A program made the position numbers and the translations under genes. DNA of 64,000 nt from Staphylococcus rostri (lineage in GTDB: Bacteria > Bacillota > Bacilli > Staphylococcales > Staphylococcaceae): the NCBI RefSeq assembly GCF_002902145.1, contig NZ_PPRF01000002.1, positions 53,443-117,442 of the forward strand, written 5' to 3'. The notes beneath the pieces were generated by a model. It ran no database searches, was not told the origin of the DNA, and was given only the letters and a program-made list of their open reading frames with translations. Positions 27,641 through 36,321 of this stretch are shown piece by piece. Numbering within the stretch: the stretch's first letter is position 1; the number at the start of each line of letters is the position of its first letter.

Positions 27641-27835
27641 ATGAATAACAAATTATTTATTAACGTCATTGTCATTGCCTTACTATTAATTGTTTGTCCA
27701 CCATTATTATTTTCAACATCAATGAGTGGCCAAGTATTGCTATTTATTATTGGCAGTGTCGGTATTATTTTTGCGATTGTTAATTTAGTTTTCACTTTAC
27801 GTTACATTGATAAATCAGATTTTACAGGTTGGTAA
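27641..27835 (+). CDS. Small two-pass membrane protein, 64 aa
   Basis: ATG 27641 with AAAGGGG about 10 bases upstream. Two hydrophobic helices (INVIVIALLLIVCPPLLFS and VLLFIIGSVGIIFAIVNLVF) and a polar tail RYIDKSDFTGW. No known family recognised. Own terminator downstream. Confidence 0.7.
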   Translation: MNNKLFINVIVIALLLIVCPPLLFSTSMSGQVLLFIIGSVGIIFAIVNLVFTLRYIDKSDFTGW

Positions 27836-27846
27836 GCCTAACAAAT

Positions 27847-27892
27847 AAAGCGTGACACGATGACTTAGAGAAGTTGTCGTGCCACGCTTTTT
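27847..27892. terminator. Terminator between the small membrane gene and the PanE-like gene
   Basis: AAAGCGTG.CACGA pairs with TCGTG.CACGCTTT; T5 on the plus side. Convergent genes. Confidence 0.85.
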
Positions 27893-27893
27893 G

Positions 27894-28829
27894 TTATTTA
27901 ACGTATCGCATTTCAAGTTGATGGATGAGGTGTGTCAACATATCGTTATTAGGTGTTGGAATATTGGCTTCACGTCCGTATTTACTAATCTGTCCATTTA
28001 AGTAATCGACTTCAGTATAACGTCCGTTGTATAAGTCTTGATGCATTGATGGATAGTGTAGGCCCTGTGTTTCTTTAGGATAAGCAGCTTCAATTTTCTC
28101 AAGTAAAGCTGCACCGTCAAGCTCAACGTTACGCGCTTTAGCAACGGCGACAATTTCATCAATCACCGGTGTGACCATAGCACGTGCATGTTCATAGCTG
28201 CCGAATTCATAAATGGTTTTGTTGAGAATACTACATAATGGATTTAATACGCTATTCAATGTAGCTTTAGACCAAATAGATTGGAACACATTGTCGCTAA
28301 TTTTAGAGTTTAAGCCTGCATCATTGAAGATTTGATTGATTGTTTCTGTACGTTGATCGGCTTGACCGTCTGCGCGTTGGAGTTCAATGCTGCCTTGTCC
28401 TTCAAGTAAAATTTGCCCCGGTCCACGCATGCCAGCCGTCCACATTGTTACTGCTAGAAAGACTTGTTCACGTGGAACGATTTTCGCGAAACGTTCATCA
28501 TGACCGAGTCCGTTCATCATTGTTAGGATTGCTGTGTCTTGATGAATCGCACCCTTATCCTTTAATTGATGAATCATCTCTTCAGATTGCATCGATTTTG
28601 TTAAAATAATGATTAAATCAAATGCACCTGTCACATCTTTTGGTAAAACGGCAGGGATGTCTACGATGTATGTATTTGTTTCTGTCTGAACTTCTAACCC
28701 CTTATTATTAATCGCTTGAACATGATCTGGCCACGTATCAATTAATGTCACATCGTAGCCTGCTTGTTTAATGTAGCTACCGATACGACTTCCCATAGCA
28801 CCTGCGCCAGCAATTGCAATTTTCGTCAT
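27894..28829 (-). CDS. 2-dehydropantoate 2-reductase family protein (PanE/ApbA)
   Basis: 311 residues. AGGAGG before ATG 28829 fixes the start. The Rossmann NADPH site IAGAGAMGSRIG is at residues 5-16. The family residues LTKSMQSEEM, MMNGLGHDE and the C-terminal helical domain with KATLNSVLNPLCSILNK and PSMHQDLYNGRYTEVDYLNG (ketopantoate-binding N and D/E) are present. It would reduce ketopantoate to pantoate for CoA synthesis. No panB/panC neighbour is present, so it may act on another 2-keto acid. Confidence 0.8.
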   Translation of the reverse strand: MTKIAIAGAGAMGSRIGSYIKQAGYDVTLIDTWPDHVQAINNKGLEVQTETNTYIVDIPAVLPKDVTGAFDLIIILTKSMQSEEMIHQLKDKGAIHQDTAILTMMNGLGHDERFAKIVPREQVFLAVTMWTAGMRGPGQILLEGQGSIELQRADGQADQRTETINQIFNDAGLNSKISDNVFQSIWSKATLNSVLNPLCSILNKTIYEFGSYEHARAMVTPVIDEIVAVAKARNVELDGAALLEKIEAAYPKETQGLHYPSMHQDLYNGRYTEVDYLNGQISKYGREANIPTPNNDMLTHLIHQLEMRYVK

Positions 28830-28851
28830 AATACATCCTCCTTATCCTGTT

Positions 28852-28865
28852 TGAAAACGTTTAAT
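28852..28865 (-). promoter_or_regulatory. Weak cre-like site upstream of the PanE-like gene
   Basis: TGAAAACGTTTAAT resembles a CcpA site but lacks the conserved CA end. Listed because of its central AACGTT palindrome and its position in the promoter region; low confidence. Confidence 0.3.
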
Positions 28866-28981
28866 TTAAGTTTAGAATTTTGGCAAAGTTATGTCAATTG
28901 TGTGGCGTAAAAAAGGCGTGGCGATATGATTAGGGAGTATATCTTAAGTGGGATGATCGATGGAGGTGGCAGTAGATGAGT

Positions 28982-29055
28982 GGGGTGGGACCAAGGGGTT
29001 TTTTAGAAAATGAGATTCCTGTCCCACGCCCCAACTCAACCTTGCCGGGTGGGGC
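28982..29055. repeat. Intergenic hairpin repeat with CCTTGCCGGG core
   Basis: GGGGTGGGAC (28982-28991) pairs with GTCCCACGCCCC (29021-29032). Then TCAACCTTGCCGGGTGGGGCTAG (29036-29058) carries the core also seen at 9101-9120 and 16237-16255. No gene lies in 28866-29096. Confidence 0.65.
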
Positions 29056-29096
29056 TAGATTGTTTATGAGAAAGCCGACACCCTAAATAGATAATG

Positions 29097-29786
29097 TTAT
29101 ACCGGACGCACGGTAATTTCGTTTACGTTAACGTGTGCAGGTTGTGTTAATGCGTATACAACTGCATCGGCGATATTGGCAGCTTCCAGCATTTTACGGT
29201 CGCCGAAGTCATAGCCTGTGTTAAGTGGTGTATCAACCATACCTGGTGAAATGCTTGTTGCACGAATGCCTGTGCGTGCCAGTTCTTTTTCAAGACCTTG
29301 TGTGATAGCGTGGACAGCTGCTTTTGTTGCGCTATACAATGTGCTCACTTTTGTCACTTCAAAGCCTGAGATAGACGCAATATTAATGATATGTCCGCTA
29401 GATTGCGCTTGAAGATGTGGCATTACCGCATTAATTGTATACAGTGTGCCTTTAATGTTGACGTCAATCATCGCATCCCAGCCGGTTACATCGCCTTTCG
29501 TAATAGCTGAAGATGTCATTAATCCAGCGCTGTTCACGACAATATCCACTTGTCCAAAGTGTTCAATTGTGTGTTGAATCGCTTGTTCAACAGCTGCACG
29601 GTCTGTCACGTCAGTTGGAATAATGAGTGCATCCGTAAAGTTATCGGCAATCGCATTCATTTTGTCTTCATCACGTGATAGTAGTGCCACTTTCGCGCCG
29701 TTGTCATTCAGTTTTTGTGCAATGGCAGCACCAATCCCACTGCTTGCGCCTGTTATGACGGCTACTTTATCTTTAATCGTTTCCAT
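29097..29786 (-). CDS. Short-chain dehydrogenase/reductase (SDR)
   Basis: 229 residues. ATG 29786 ([13 protein letters not shown]) is preferred to GTG 29798, which lies in the ribosome site AAAGGTGG. Rossmann motif [12 protein letters not shown] after beta-2 (NADPH preference), NSAG, and a catalytic Ser with [12 protein letters not shown]. Resembles the NADP-dependent YdfG/serine-3-dehydrogenase type. Substrate unknown. Monocistronic, divergent from the dicarboxylate transporter gene. Confidence 0.8.
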   Translation of the reverse strand: METIKDKVAVITGASSGIGAAIAQKLNDNGAKVALLSRDEDKMNAIADNFTDALIIPTDVTDRAAVEQAIQHTIEHFGQVDIVVNSAGLMTSSAITKGDVTGWDAMIDVNIKGTLYTINAVMPHLQAQSSGHIINIASISGFEVTKVSTLYSATKAAVHAITQGLEKELARTGIRATSISPGMVDTPLNTGYDFGDRKMLEAANIADAVVYALTQPAHVNVNEITVRPV

Positions 29787-29986
29787 GTTGTAGTCCACCT
29801 TTCAAAATCAACTGTTAGTTCGTTCATAACCTAACACATCCTAAAATTTAAAGAAAACAAACTGCTCTTGTAATAACTGTTAGATGTTAACAAATATGTC
29901 AAAAAGCGTATAAAAAACACGTTATCATGGCATTAGTATTATGTTAAAATATTCACATTGAAAACATAGAAAGAGGAAGAAAAAGA

Positions 29987-31288
29987 ATGCTTCTTTTTAG
30001 TATAGAAATTATAATTATGGTGCTTGCGATCGTACTTGGTTTACGTACAGCAGGTGCTCTTGGATGTGGAATTTTTGCGATTGTCGCACAGTTAGTCATG
30101 ATATTTGGTTTTGGCTTGCCACCAGGTTCAGCACCGGTAACAGCAGTGTTAATCATTTTATCGATTGGGATTGCAGGTGGGACGCTTCAAGCAACAGGTG
30201 GTATTGATTATTTAGTACACTTGGCATCAAAAGTAATCGAGCGTTTCCCAAAATCAATTATCTTTATTGCGCCGATGATCGTCTTTTTATTTGTATTCGG
30301 TATTGGTACAGCAAATATTGCATTATCGTTAGAACCGATTATTGCGAAAACGGCGTTAAAAGCACGTATTAAACCGAAAAAGCCGTTAACAGCATCTGTT
30401 TTAACGGCGAATATCGCATTGTTATGTAGCCCGGCAGCTTCAGCTACAGCATATATGATTTCTGAATTTGCGGGATTAGGCATTACAATGGGACAATACT
30501 TGTCGATTGTTTTACCAACAGCACTGATTAGTATGGTGATATTGAGTGTGTTCATTACACTCGTTGGCCAAACTAAAATGGACGAACGCCAAGCACAGAC
30601 GATGCTCCAAAAAATTGTTGAAGATGAGTCAACGAAGACATATTCAACACGTGTTAAAATCGGCGTACTGTCATTTATCGTAGCAGTTGGCTGTATTCTA
30701 ACATTTGGTATCTTCCCAGAACTCGGTCCATCTTTCAAAATTGATGGAGAGATTGTGAAGTTACAAATGACTGACCTTGTACAACTCTTTATGTACATGA
30801 GTGCGATGGTCAATCTGTTATTAATTAAGATTCAACCGAATGAAATTTTGAATTCACATATTACACAAGCAGCAATCGGTGCTTTATTTGCGGTGTTAGG
30901 ACCAGGTTGGTTAGGGGCGACTATTTTTAGTGCGCCATCGAACCGTGACATTATGGAAACGCAAATCGGTGGCCTTGTTGAACAAGCACCATGGCTGTTA
31001 ATTTTATTCGTTGGGCTTGTCTCAATGGTAGTCATTTCACAGTCAGCGACAGCATCAATCATGGTACCAATTGTGATTACGTTAGGTATTCCACCTACGT
31101 TCTTCTTAGCAATTGTACAAACACTGAATGTTAACTTTGTGATTCCAGCACAACCAACGATTTTATTTGCGGTAGATGTTGATGAAACACGTTCAACGAA
31201 AACAACCAGCTTCTTACTGCCAGGCTTTTTCTTAATTGCGACAACGGTATGTGTCGGCTTAACAATCAAAACAATTTTAGGATTATAA
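29987..31288 (+). CDS. Anaerobic C4-dicarboxylate transporter (DcuA/DcuB family)
   Basis: 433 residues, about 11-12 membrane segments. The DcuA/B pattern is clear: an N-terminal IEIIIMVLAIVLGLRTAGALGCG run, ILSIGIAGGTLQATGGIDYLV, FIFGIGTANIAL-like segment, CSPAASATAYM, and C-terminal NFVIPAQPTILFAVDVDETRST. Such carriers exchange fumarate, malate or aspartate for succinate under low oxygen. No regulator adjoins it. Preceded by AGAGGAAG and followed by a strong terminator. Confidence 0.85.
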   Translation: MLLFSIEIIIMVLAIVLGLRTAGALGCGIFAIVAQLVMIFGFGLPPGSAPVTAVLIILSIGIAGGTLQATGGIDYLVHLASKVIERFPKSIIFIAPMIVFLFVFGIGTANIALSLEPIIAKTALKARIKPKKPLTASVLTANIALLCSPAASATAYMISEFAGLGITMGQYLSIVLPTALISMVILSVFITLVGQTKMDERQAQTMLQKIVEDESTKTYSTRVKIGVLSFIVAVGCILTFGIFPELGPSFKIDGEIVKLQMTDLVQLFMYMSAMVNLLLIKIQPNEILNSHITQAAIGALFAVLGPGWLGATIFSAPSNRDIMETQIGGLVEQAPWLLILFVGLVSMVVISQSATASIMVPIVITLGIPPTFFLAIVQTLNVNFVIPAQPTILFAVDVDETRSTKTTSFLLPGFFLIATTVCVGLTIKTILGL

Positions 31289-31299
31289 ATGATTCCATC

Positions 31300-31338
31300 A
31301 AGTGTGTAGATGCTTTCAGTCTACATGCTTGTTTTTTT
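31300..31338 (+). terminator. Terminator after the Dcu-type transporter gene
   Basis: AAGTGTGTAGA pairs with TCTACATGCTT, then T7. Confidence 0.88.
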
Positions 31339-31456
31339 ATATCATTCGTAAGCAGATTGCTAGATATTGTGTATACTTACTATGTTATACTCACAGCACA
31401 CTGAATAAATTAATTGATTTTTTTGAATCTGATTGTATAAATTTAATATAAAATTG

Positions 31457-31545
31457 TGTTATAATATGTTTACAGTGTTAATTATTTTCATATTTTTAAT
31501 TCTTTTGGCCTACGTTCTCCCCATAGTAACGTGGGCTATTTTTTG
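31457..31545 (+). ncRNA. Possible short leader RNA or attenuator before the ABC exporter operon
   Basis: An extended -10 (TGTTATAAT, 31457-31465) without a good -35 would start an RNA near 31472. An intrinsic terminator follows at once (GCCTACGTT 31508-31516 paired with AACGTGGGC 31528-31536, then a T6 run). This could be a 75-base small RNA or an attenuator for the small gene and ABC genes downstream. An overlapping hydrophobic frame (MFTVLIIF...) has no ribosome site. The rest of 31289-31697 is empty. Confidence 0.4.
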
Positions 31546-31697
31546 TGCATTTATTTCCTTCATTTTATTTTCTACATACGATAATCCTCTTTTTAACATA
31601 ATTATGTCAAATTTATGAATAGCCAGTATTATTTAAGGGTAAACGATTTCAGAGAGTATTATTTACTGATTTAAACTTTTTATAGGAGTTGAAATGA

Positions 31698-31940
31698 ATG
31701 GGAAAGAAAATTTTAGCAGTTATTTTAGGAATTGTAACACTTATTACAGCTTGGAGTACCATTAAAATGTTTTTAGCTATGGCACATACTGGTAATTCCT
31801 TATATGTGAGTTATGCACCACTTCCAATTCAATTGATGAACCCGAACTTTACTGTGATTCTTATTTCGGCAGTTATTTATACATTGATAACGATTGTATT
31901 AGCAATTATCACAGTAAAATTAGGCAAATCTCAAAGCTAG
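31698..31940 (+). CDS. Small membrane protein, 80 aa, leading the ABC exporter genes
   Basis: ATG 31698 with AGGAG about 9 bases upstream. Two hydrophobic helices (ILAVILGIVTLITAWSTIKMFLA and FTVILISAVIYTLITIVLAIITV) flank a short outside loop with HTGNSLYVSYAPLPIQ. It lies 35 bases before the ABC ATPase and is likely cotranscribed. Could be an accessory or immunity-type peptide; no family recognised. Confidence 0.65.
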   Translation: MGKKILAVILGIVTLITAWSTIKMFLAMAHTGNSLYVSYAPLPIQLMNPNFTVILISAVIYTLITIVLAIITVKLGKSQS

Positions 31941-31975
31941 TTTTGTTTTCGTAATTTGTCAAAGGGGGAACGATT

Positions 31976-32896
31976 GTGAATGTCATTGAGACACAAAATG
32001 TGAGTAAACAGTTTGGTAACTTTCAAGCTGTTCAAAACTTAAATATTCAAATTCCTGAAGGGCTAATTTGTGGCTTCTTAGGTCCCAATGGGTCTGGGAA
32101 AACGACGACGATTAGAATGTTGCTTGGCTTGGCAAAACCGACAGCGGGTCAAGTGAAGCTGTTTGATATGAAACTCGAGAATCATAAACAAGAAATTTTA
32201 AACCAAGTCGGTGCGCTTGTGGATTCTCCGTCTTTCTATGATCATTTAACGGGATATGAAAACTTGAAGATTATGCAATATATTCATCACAACAACGCTG
32301 AAGAAATTGAAAATGTGTTGTCGATTGTGGAGCTGACATATGCCGCTCAGAAAAAGGTTAAAGACTATTCTTTAGGGATGAAACAAAGATTAGGTATTGC
32401 GATCGCTTTAATGAATAATCCTAAGTTGATTATATTAGATGAACCTACGAATGGTTTGGATCCAAGTGGTATTAAGAAAATGCGCGAGTTATTAATGAAG
32501 CTCGTTCGAGAAAAAGGGATTAGTATTATTGTTTCAAGCCACAACTTATTTGAAATTGAACAGATGTGTAGTTATGTCTGCTTGATTAATAAAGGCCAAT
32601 TGTTATTCCAAGGCGATATGCAGACATTGTTAGATGAGTACAAGCAAGATAGTGTGTACTTTGTGACGGATAATAATGAAAAATCAGTCGCATTATTAGA
32701 TACATTTCCTACATCTATTGAAGACGGTCGATTACATGTAAAAGCCCAACGCCAAGATATTCCGCATATTAATAAAACGCTCGTGAATCATGATATTAAT
32801 ATTTATGAAATTTATCATGAACAGTCATCTTTAGAAGATATCTTTTTGAGGTTAACAAATAATGAAAGAGATTTTGCCAATGAACAGTCTCATTAA
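31976..32896 (+). CDS. ABC transporter ATP-binding protein (BcrA/LanF type)
   Basis: 306 residues. GTG 31976 is preceded by AAAGGGGGAACG. Walker A GPNGSGKTT, Q-loop region, signature YSLGMKQRLG, Walker B LIILDEPTNGLDPSG, and switch histidine SSHNL are all present. The extra C-terminal part (from about 215: INKGQLLFQGD...) is typical of bacitracin/lantibiotic resistance exporters. Its end overlaps the start of the first permease gene. With the two permeases it forms an F-E-G style self-protection pump; no bacteriocin gene or two-component system is adjacent. Confidence 0.88.
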   Translation: MNVIETQNVSKQFGNFQAVQNLNIQIPEGLICGFLGPNGSGKTTTIRMLLGLAKPTAGQVKLFDMKLENHKQEILNQVGALVDSPSFYDHLTGYENLKIMQYIHHNNAEEIENVLSIVELTYAAQKKVKDYSLGMKQRLGIAIALMNNPKLIILDEPTNGLDPSGIKKMRELLMKLVREKGISIIVSSHNLFEIEQMCSYVCLINKGQLLFQGDMQTLLDEYKQDSVYFVTDNNEKSVALLDTFPTSIEDGRLHVKAQRQDIPHINKTLVNHDINIYEIYHEQSSLEDIFLRLTNNERDFANEQSH

Positions 32897-33608
32897 ATCA
32901 GAATGGTATAAACTGCCAAAGGTCACTTTTATTGTTTCTATTATAATTGCGGTTGTAATTTCTGAAGTGTTGGCAATCGGCTTGTATTACTATAATTTAC
33001 ATTTTTCGAGTGTGAAACCATCAGCACTTATCTTTTTAATCTATGCGCTTGCATGGTTTGCACCTGTCTTTTACTTTTTATATGGCGTTTTCAGTGCCAA
33101 GATTATATCTACGGAATATGAAAGTAACATGTGGCCTGTGCTGTTGGTTAGCAAGAAAAGTAAGCGAGAGATTATCTCTGCGAAGTTCCTAGTACTGTTG
33201 GGACTAATGTTAGTCACAACGCTTGTATTTATAGTGTGTCATTTACTAACAAGTCTTTTCGTGAATGGTAATATCCCTAACCTTATGTCATTTGTGTATA
33301 TCATGTTTGCATTTTTTATTGGGACTTTAGCCATGCAGGCGATTCAATTTTTCATTGCGTTAGTGATTGAAAATAAAGTGTACGTCATTGCAGTGGGCAT
33401 TCTATTCGCATTGGTCAGTTTATTAATGCAATCTGAAACGATGCCATTTAAGATTCCCGAACAAATTATCAATGCAAAAGAGATATTAGATCACAATAGG
33501 GTCCTGTTCTTTGATACATCTTTCTTCGTGTTTGGCATGTATAGTACGTTTGTCTTTGTAATCGTAATGATTATTTCCAATTTCTACATTAACAGAAAGG
33601 AATTTTAG
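32880..33608 (+). CDS. ABC permease (LanE/MutE-EpiE-like)
   Basis: 242 residues with six hydrophobic segments. ATG 32880 (MNSLIKSEWYKL) is chosen because the N-terminus then starts with the short basic/amphipathic lead typical of ABC-2 permeases; ATG 32862 would add six residues and cannot be excluded. It overlaps the ATPase gene by 17 bases. ISTEYESNMWPVLLVSKKSKREIISAKF is the usual cytoplasmic loop of this family. Partner of the next gene. Confidence 0.8.
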   Translation: MNSLIKSEWYKLPKVTFIVSIIIAVVISEVLAIGLYYYNLHFSSVKPSALIFLIYALAWFAPVFYFLYGVFSAKIISTEYESNMWPVLLVSKKSKREIISAKFLVLLGLMLVTTLVFIVCHLLTSLFVNGNIPNLMSFVYIMFAFFIGTLAMQAIQFFIALVIENKVYVIAVGILFALVSLLMQSETMPFKIPEQIINAKEILDHNRVLFFDTSFFVFGMYSTFVFVIVMIISNFYINRKEF

Positions 33609-33611
33609 AAT

Positions 33612-34322
33612 ATGTTATTTTTGAAAATGCAGTTCTTAAAAATGAAACGTACTTCTATTGTGCCTATTATGTTAGGTCTGCCTATTGTGACTGTCAGTTT
33701 ATTTGCATGTCTCGCGTTTTTTGCGAAACAAACAGACTTACAATTGTTTCGTGTGACGGCACTTCAAGTATTTCTTGAGTTGGTGTTACCGTTAGCGATG
33801 ACGTTAATTGTTGGCTTAATGTTTAGAATTGAAAGAAGAAATCATGCGTTTCAAAACACAGTTACTTATTTTAAAAGTTTAAAGACGTACTATCTACTTA
33901 ACTTTGTATTCTATGTATTGATTGGTGTTATCATGTTGCTGCTCGGCTATCTGTTATATGCAGCCAGTTATGTTATTTTTACGCAGCAGCTGGACTTGCT
34001 AAATATTGATTTTGTAACGCTATTCATGCTATTGATATTAACATTCTTGCCGATAATCAGTTTTATTTATATGTTGAATTACTTGTTCCAAGGATTTGTA
34101 CTCCCAGCTGTCATCAGCTTTTTACTGACAGTGGGCAACTTTTTTGTCGGTGTGATCGGTATTTTCGCAAGTCACTTATACTTTTATTCATTTTTAGTTT
34201 TTACGTTGTACACCGGCTATAACAAGCTTATTTTAGTAGTGATTTCACTATTATTAAGCATAATCTTTTTAATCATTGGCTATGTTAAATTCCTAAAGTC
34301 AATGGAAAAAGGTCAATTATAA
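33612..34322 (+). CDS. ABC permease (LanG/MutG-like)
   Basis: 236 residues with six membrane segments and a cytoplasmic loop RIERRNHAFQNTVTYFKSLKTYY. It starts 3 bases after the previous stop, with AAAGGA upstream. Homologous in outline to its partner, so the exporter is a heterodimeric permease. A terminator follows, which separates the exporter from the marR gene. Confidence 0.8.
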   Translation: MLFLKMQFLKMKRTSIVPIMLGLPIVTVSLFACLAFFAKQTDLQLFRVTALQVFLELVLPLAMTLIVGLMFRIERRNHAFQNTVTYFKSLKTYYLLNFVFYVLIGVIMLLLGYLLYAASYVIFTQQLDLLNIDFVTLFMLLILTFLPIISFIYMLNYLFQGFVLPAVISFLLTVGNFFVGVIGIFASHLYFYSFLVFTLYTGYNKLILVVISLLLSIIFLIIGYVKFLKSMEKGQL

Positions 34323-34332
34323 ATTATATTGC

Positions 34333-34367
34333 ACCCCTACAAGTTTCGAATACCTGTGGGGGTTTTT
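34333..34367 (+). terminator. Terminator after the ABC exporter
   Basis: ACCCCTACA pairs with TGTGGGGGT, then T4. Confidence 0.8.
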
Positions 34368-34404
34368 ACGTGCCATTAAACGAGATGTTTGTGATTTTTG
34401 TTTT

Positions 34405-34441
34405 TATATAGTAACATATTAATGAATAATGTTTCTATATA
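34405..34441 (+). promoter_or_regulatory. Palindromic operator upstream of the marR gene
   Basis: Arms TATATAGTAACAT (34405-34417) and ATGTTTCTATATA (34429-34441) are inverted repeats matching 12 of 13, with an 11-base centre. The site lies 20 bases before the marR start and just after the exporter terminator. A MarR dimer site for autoregulation is the simplest reading. Confidence 0.75.
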
Positions 34442-34461
34442 GAAGTAAATGAGGTTGAATC

Positions 34462-34917
34462 ATGAAATCAAAAAATGGTGGTTATTTAACATTAAAGATT
34501 AAGTTATTAAATGGGCGTTTGTTTAATCGATACTTGGCGATGGATTCTCGTATCTTGTACAGTGCGGAACAAGGTAAGATTATGTCTGCGCTTTGGGATA
34601 AACATCCGCAAACGGCGAGTGAGCTGTCTCAGATTACAGGCTTGGCGAATAGCTCATTATCGATTATGTTACGAAGACTGGAAGAACAAGGGCTCATTAA
34701 GTCTGTCGCATCAGAAGTTGATAAGCGTAAGCGCATGTTTGACTTAACGCCAATGGGTGCGGAACAAGAACAGCTTGGCAATGAAGTGAGTTACAAGTTG
34801 AGTGAGGTCTTTTATAAGGGCTTTTCTGATCAAGAAATTGAAGATGTGGAACGTTATTTAACGCGTATTTTAGAAAATCTAGAACAAGAATCTGCCAAGT
34901 ATGGACGGAAAAAATAG
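34462..34917 (+). CDS. MarR-family transcriptional regulator
   Basis: 151 residues with a winged helix. The recognition part is QTASELSQITGLANSSLSIMLRRLEEQGLIKS and the wing is EVDKRKRMFDLTPMG (the D.R...LT signature). N- and C-terminal helices form the dimer interface. GAGGTTG precedes ATG 34462. Likely represses itself through the palindrome at 34405-34441. The next gene (rarA) begins 21 bases after its stop and is probably cotranscribed. Effector unknown. Confidence 0.85.
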   Translation: MKSKNGGYLTLKIKLLNGRLFNRYLAMDSRILYSAEQGKIMSALWDKHPQTASELSQITGLANSSLSIMLRRLEEQGLIKSVASEVDKRKRMFDLTPMGAEQEQLGNEVSYKLSEVFYKGFSDQEIEDVERYLTRILENLEQESAKYGRKK

Positions 34918-34938
34918 AGGTTGTAAGGACTGAGAAGG

Positions 34939-36273
34939 ATGAAAGAATTATCATTGTTTGATGAAGATATGACGATGAATGCCCCGTTGGCAAGTCGTTT
35001 GAGACCAGTTGATTTTGATCATTTTGTCGGACAACAACATCTCGTCGGTGAAGGTAAGTTTTTACGAGAAATGATTGATAATGACCAAGTGTCTTCGATG
35101 ATTTTCTGGGGACCACCGGGTGTCGGTAAGACGACGTTAGCTGAGATTATTGCGAAAAAGACGGCTTCGAAATTTGTGACGTTCAGTGCTGTGATGAACG
35201 GGATTAAGGAAATTCGCAAAATCATGAATGAAGCGGAAGAAGGGCGTCAACTAGGTGTGCGTACGATTGTGTTTATCGATGAAATTCACCGTTTTAACAA
35301 GGCGCAACAAGATGCTTTTTTACCGTATGTGGAAAAGGGCAGTATTATTTTAATCGGTGCGACGACAGAGAATCCGTCATTTGAAGTGAATTCGGCGTTG
35401 TTGTCACGGACGCGTGTGTTTATGCTGAATCAGCTCACTGAAGCGGATATTGTTGAATTGTTAAATAAAGTGTTGGCGTCAGATCATGCCTTTCCAGAAT
35501 TGCATATTTCAATTGAACCTGAACGATTAAAACAGATTGCGACGTATTCAAATGGCGATGCAAGAGTGGCGCTCAATACGTTAGAGATGTTGGTGATTAA
35601 TAGTGACCGCAAAGAGAATAAAGTCGTAGTGACTGCGGAGTTAATGAATGAGTTGCTTGATAAAAAAGTGGGCTATTACGATAAAGACGGCGAAGAACAT
35701 TACAACATTATCTCAGCATTGCATAAGTCGATGCGCAATAGTGACGTAGATTCAGCTATCTATTGGTTAGGGCGCATGATTGATGGTGGCGAAGATCCGA
35801 TTTATATTGCGAGACGTTTGTTGAGATTTGCGAGTGAAGATATTGGCTTAGCGGATAATAATGCGTTAAACCTTGCTGTAAATACGTTCCAAGCATGTCG
35901 TTATATCGGACTGCCGGAATGTGATGTCCATTTGACACAATGCGTCATTTATTTATCGTTAGCGCCGAAATCCAACGCGACATATAAAGCACGTGTCGCT
36001 GTTAAAAAGGATATTAAAAAGACGATTGATGAACCGGTGCCATTACATCTTAGAAATGCGACAACCAAGTTAATGAAAGAAGTAGGGTACGGTCAAGGGT
36101 ATCAGTTAGCCCATGCGTATGAGGATAAGTTGACGACCATGCCGACTCGTCCTGAAAGTGTCGCATCACATGTGTATTATCAACCTACAGAAGAAGGCAA
36201 TGAGCGCAAAGTGAAACAGCGCTTAGATTATGTGAAAGCATGGAAAGCAGCACATAAAGATACAGATATGTAA
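34939..36273 (+). CDS. rarA: Replication-associated recombination protein RarA (MgsA/WHIP family AAA+ ATPase)
   Basis: 444 residues. Short N-terminal LSLFDED, then APLASRLRPVDFDHFVGQQHL, Walker A GPPGVGKTT, Walker B FIDEIHRFNKAQQD, sensor GATTENPSFEVNSALLSR, and a C-terminal MgsA domain (DAIYWLGRMIDGGEDPIYIARRL-like, with NATYKARVAV). It acts at stalled replication forks, probably with single-strand-binding protein. An AAGGA ribosome site is about 8 bases upstream. The linkage to a MarR gene is unusual for a housekeeping fork protein. Shares a bidirectional terminator with the convergent hydrolase gene. Confidence 0.93.
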   Translation: MKELSLFDEDMTMNAPLASRLRPVDFDHFVGQQHLVGEGKFLREMIDNDQVSSMIFWGPPGVGKTTLAEIIAKKTASKFVTFSAVMNGIKEIRKIMNEAEEGRQLGVRTIVFIDEIHRFNKAQQDAFLPYVEKGSIILIGATTENPSFEVNSALLSRTRVFMLNQLTEADIVELLNKVLASDHAFPELHISIEPERLKQIATYSNGDARVALNTLEMLVINSDRKENKVVVTAELMNELLDKKVGYYDKDGEEHYNIISALHKSMRNSDVDSAIYWLGRMIDGGEDPIYIARRLLRFASEDIGLADNNALNLAVNTFQACRYIGLPECDVHLTQCVIYLSLAPKSNATYKARVAVKKDIKKTIDEPVPLHLRNATTKLMKEVGYGQGYQLAHAYEDKLTTMPTRPESVASHVYYQPTEEGNERKVKQRLDYVKAWKAAHKDTDM

Positions 36274-36276
36274 GAG

Positions 36277-36317
36277 AAAAGCCTAAAATCTTGTAGTAAA
36301 ACGAGATTTTAGGCTTT
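36277..36317. terminator. Bidirectional terminator between rarA and the nucleoside hydrolase
   Basis: AAAAGCCTAAAATCT pairs with AGATTTTAGGCTTT; A4 and T3 flank it. Confidence 0.88.
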
Positions 36318-36321
36318 GTGG

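Noticed and set aside
31467..31618. Small hydrophobic frame MFTVLIIF... upstream of the ABC exporter
   Set aside because: It has no ribosome site and its middle coincides with a terminator-like stem, so an RNA element is the better explanation.
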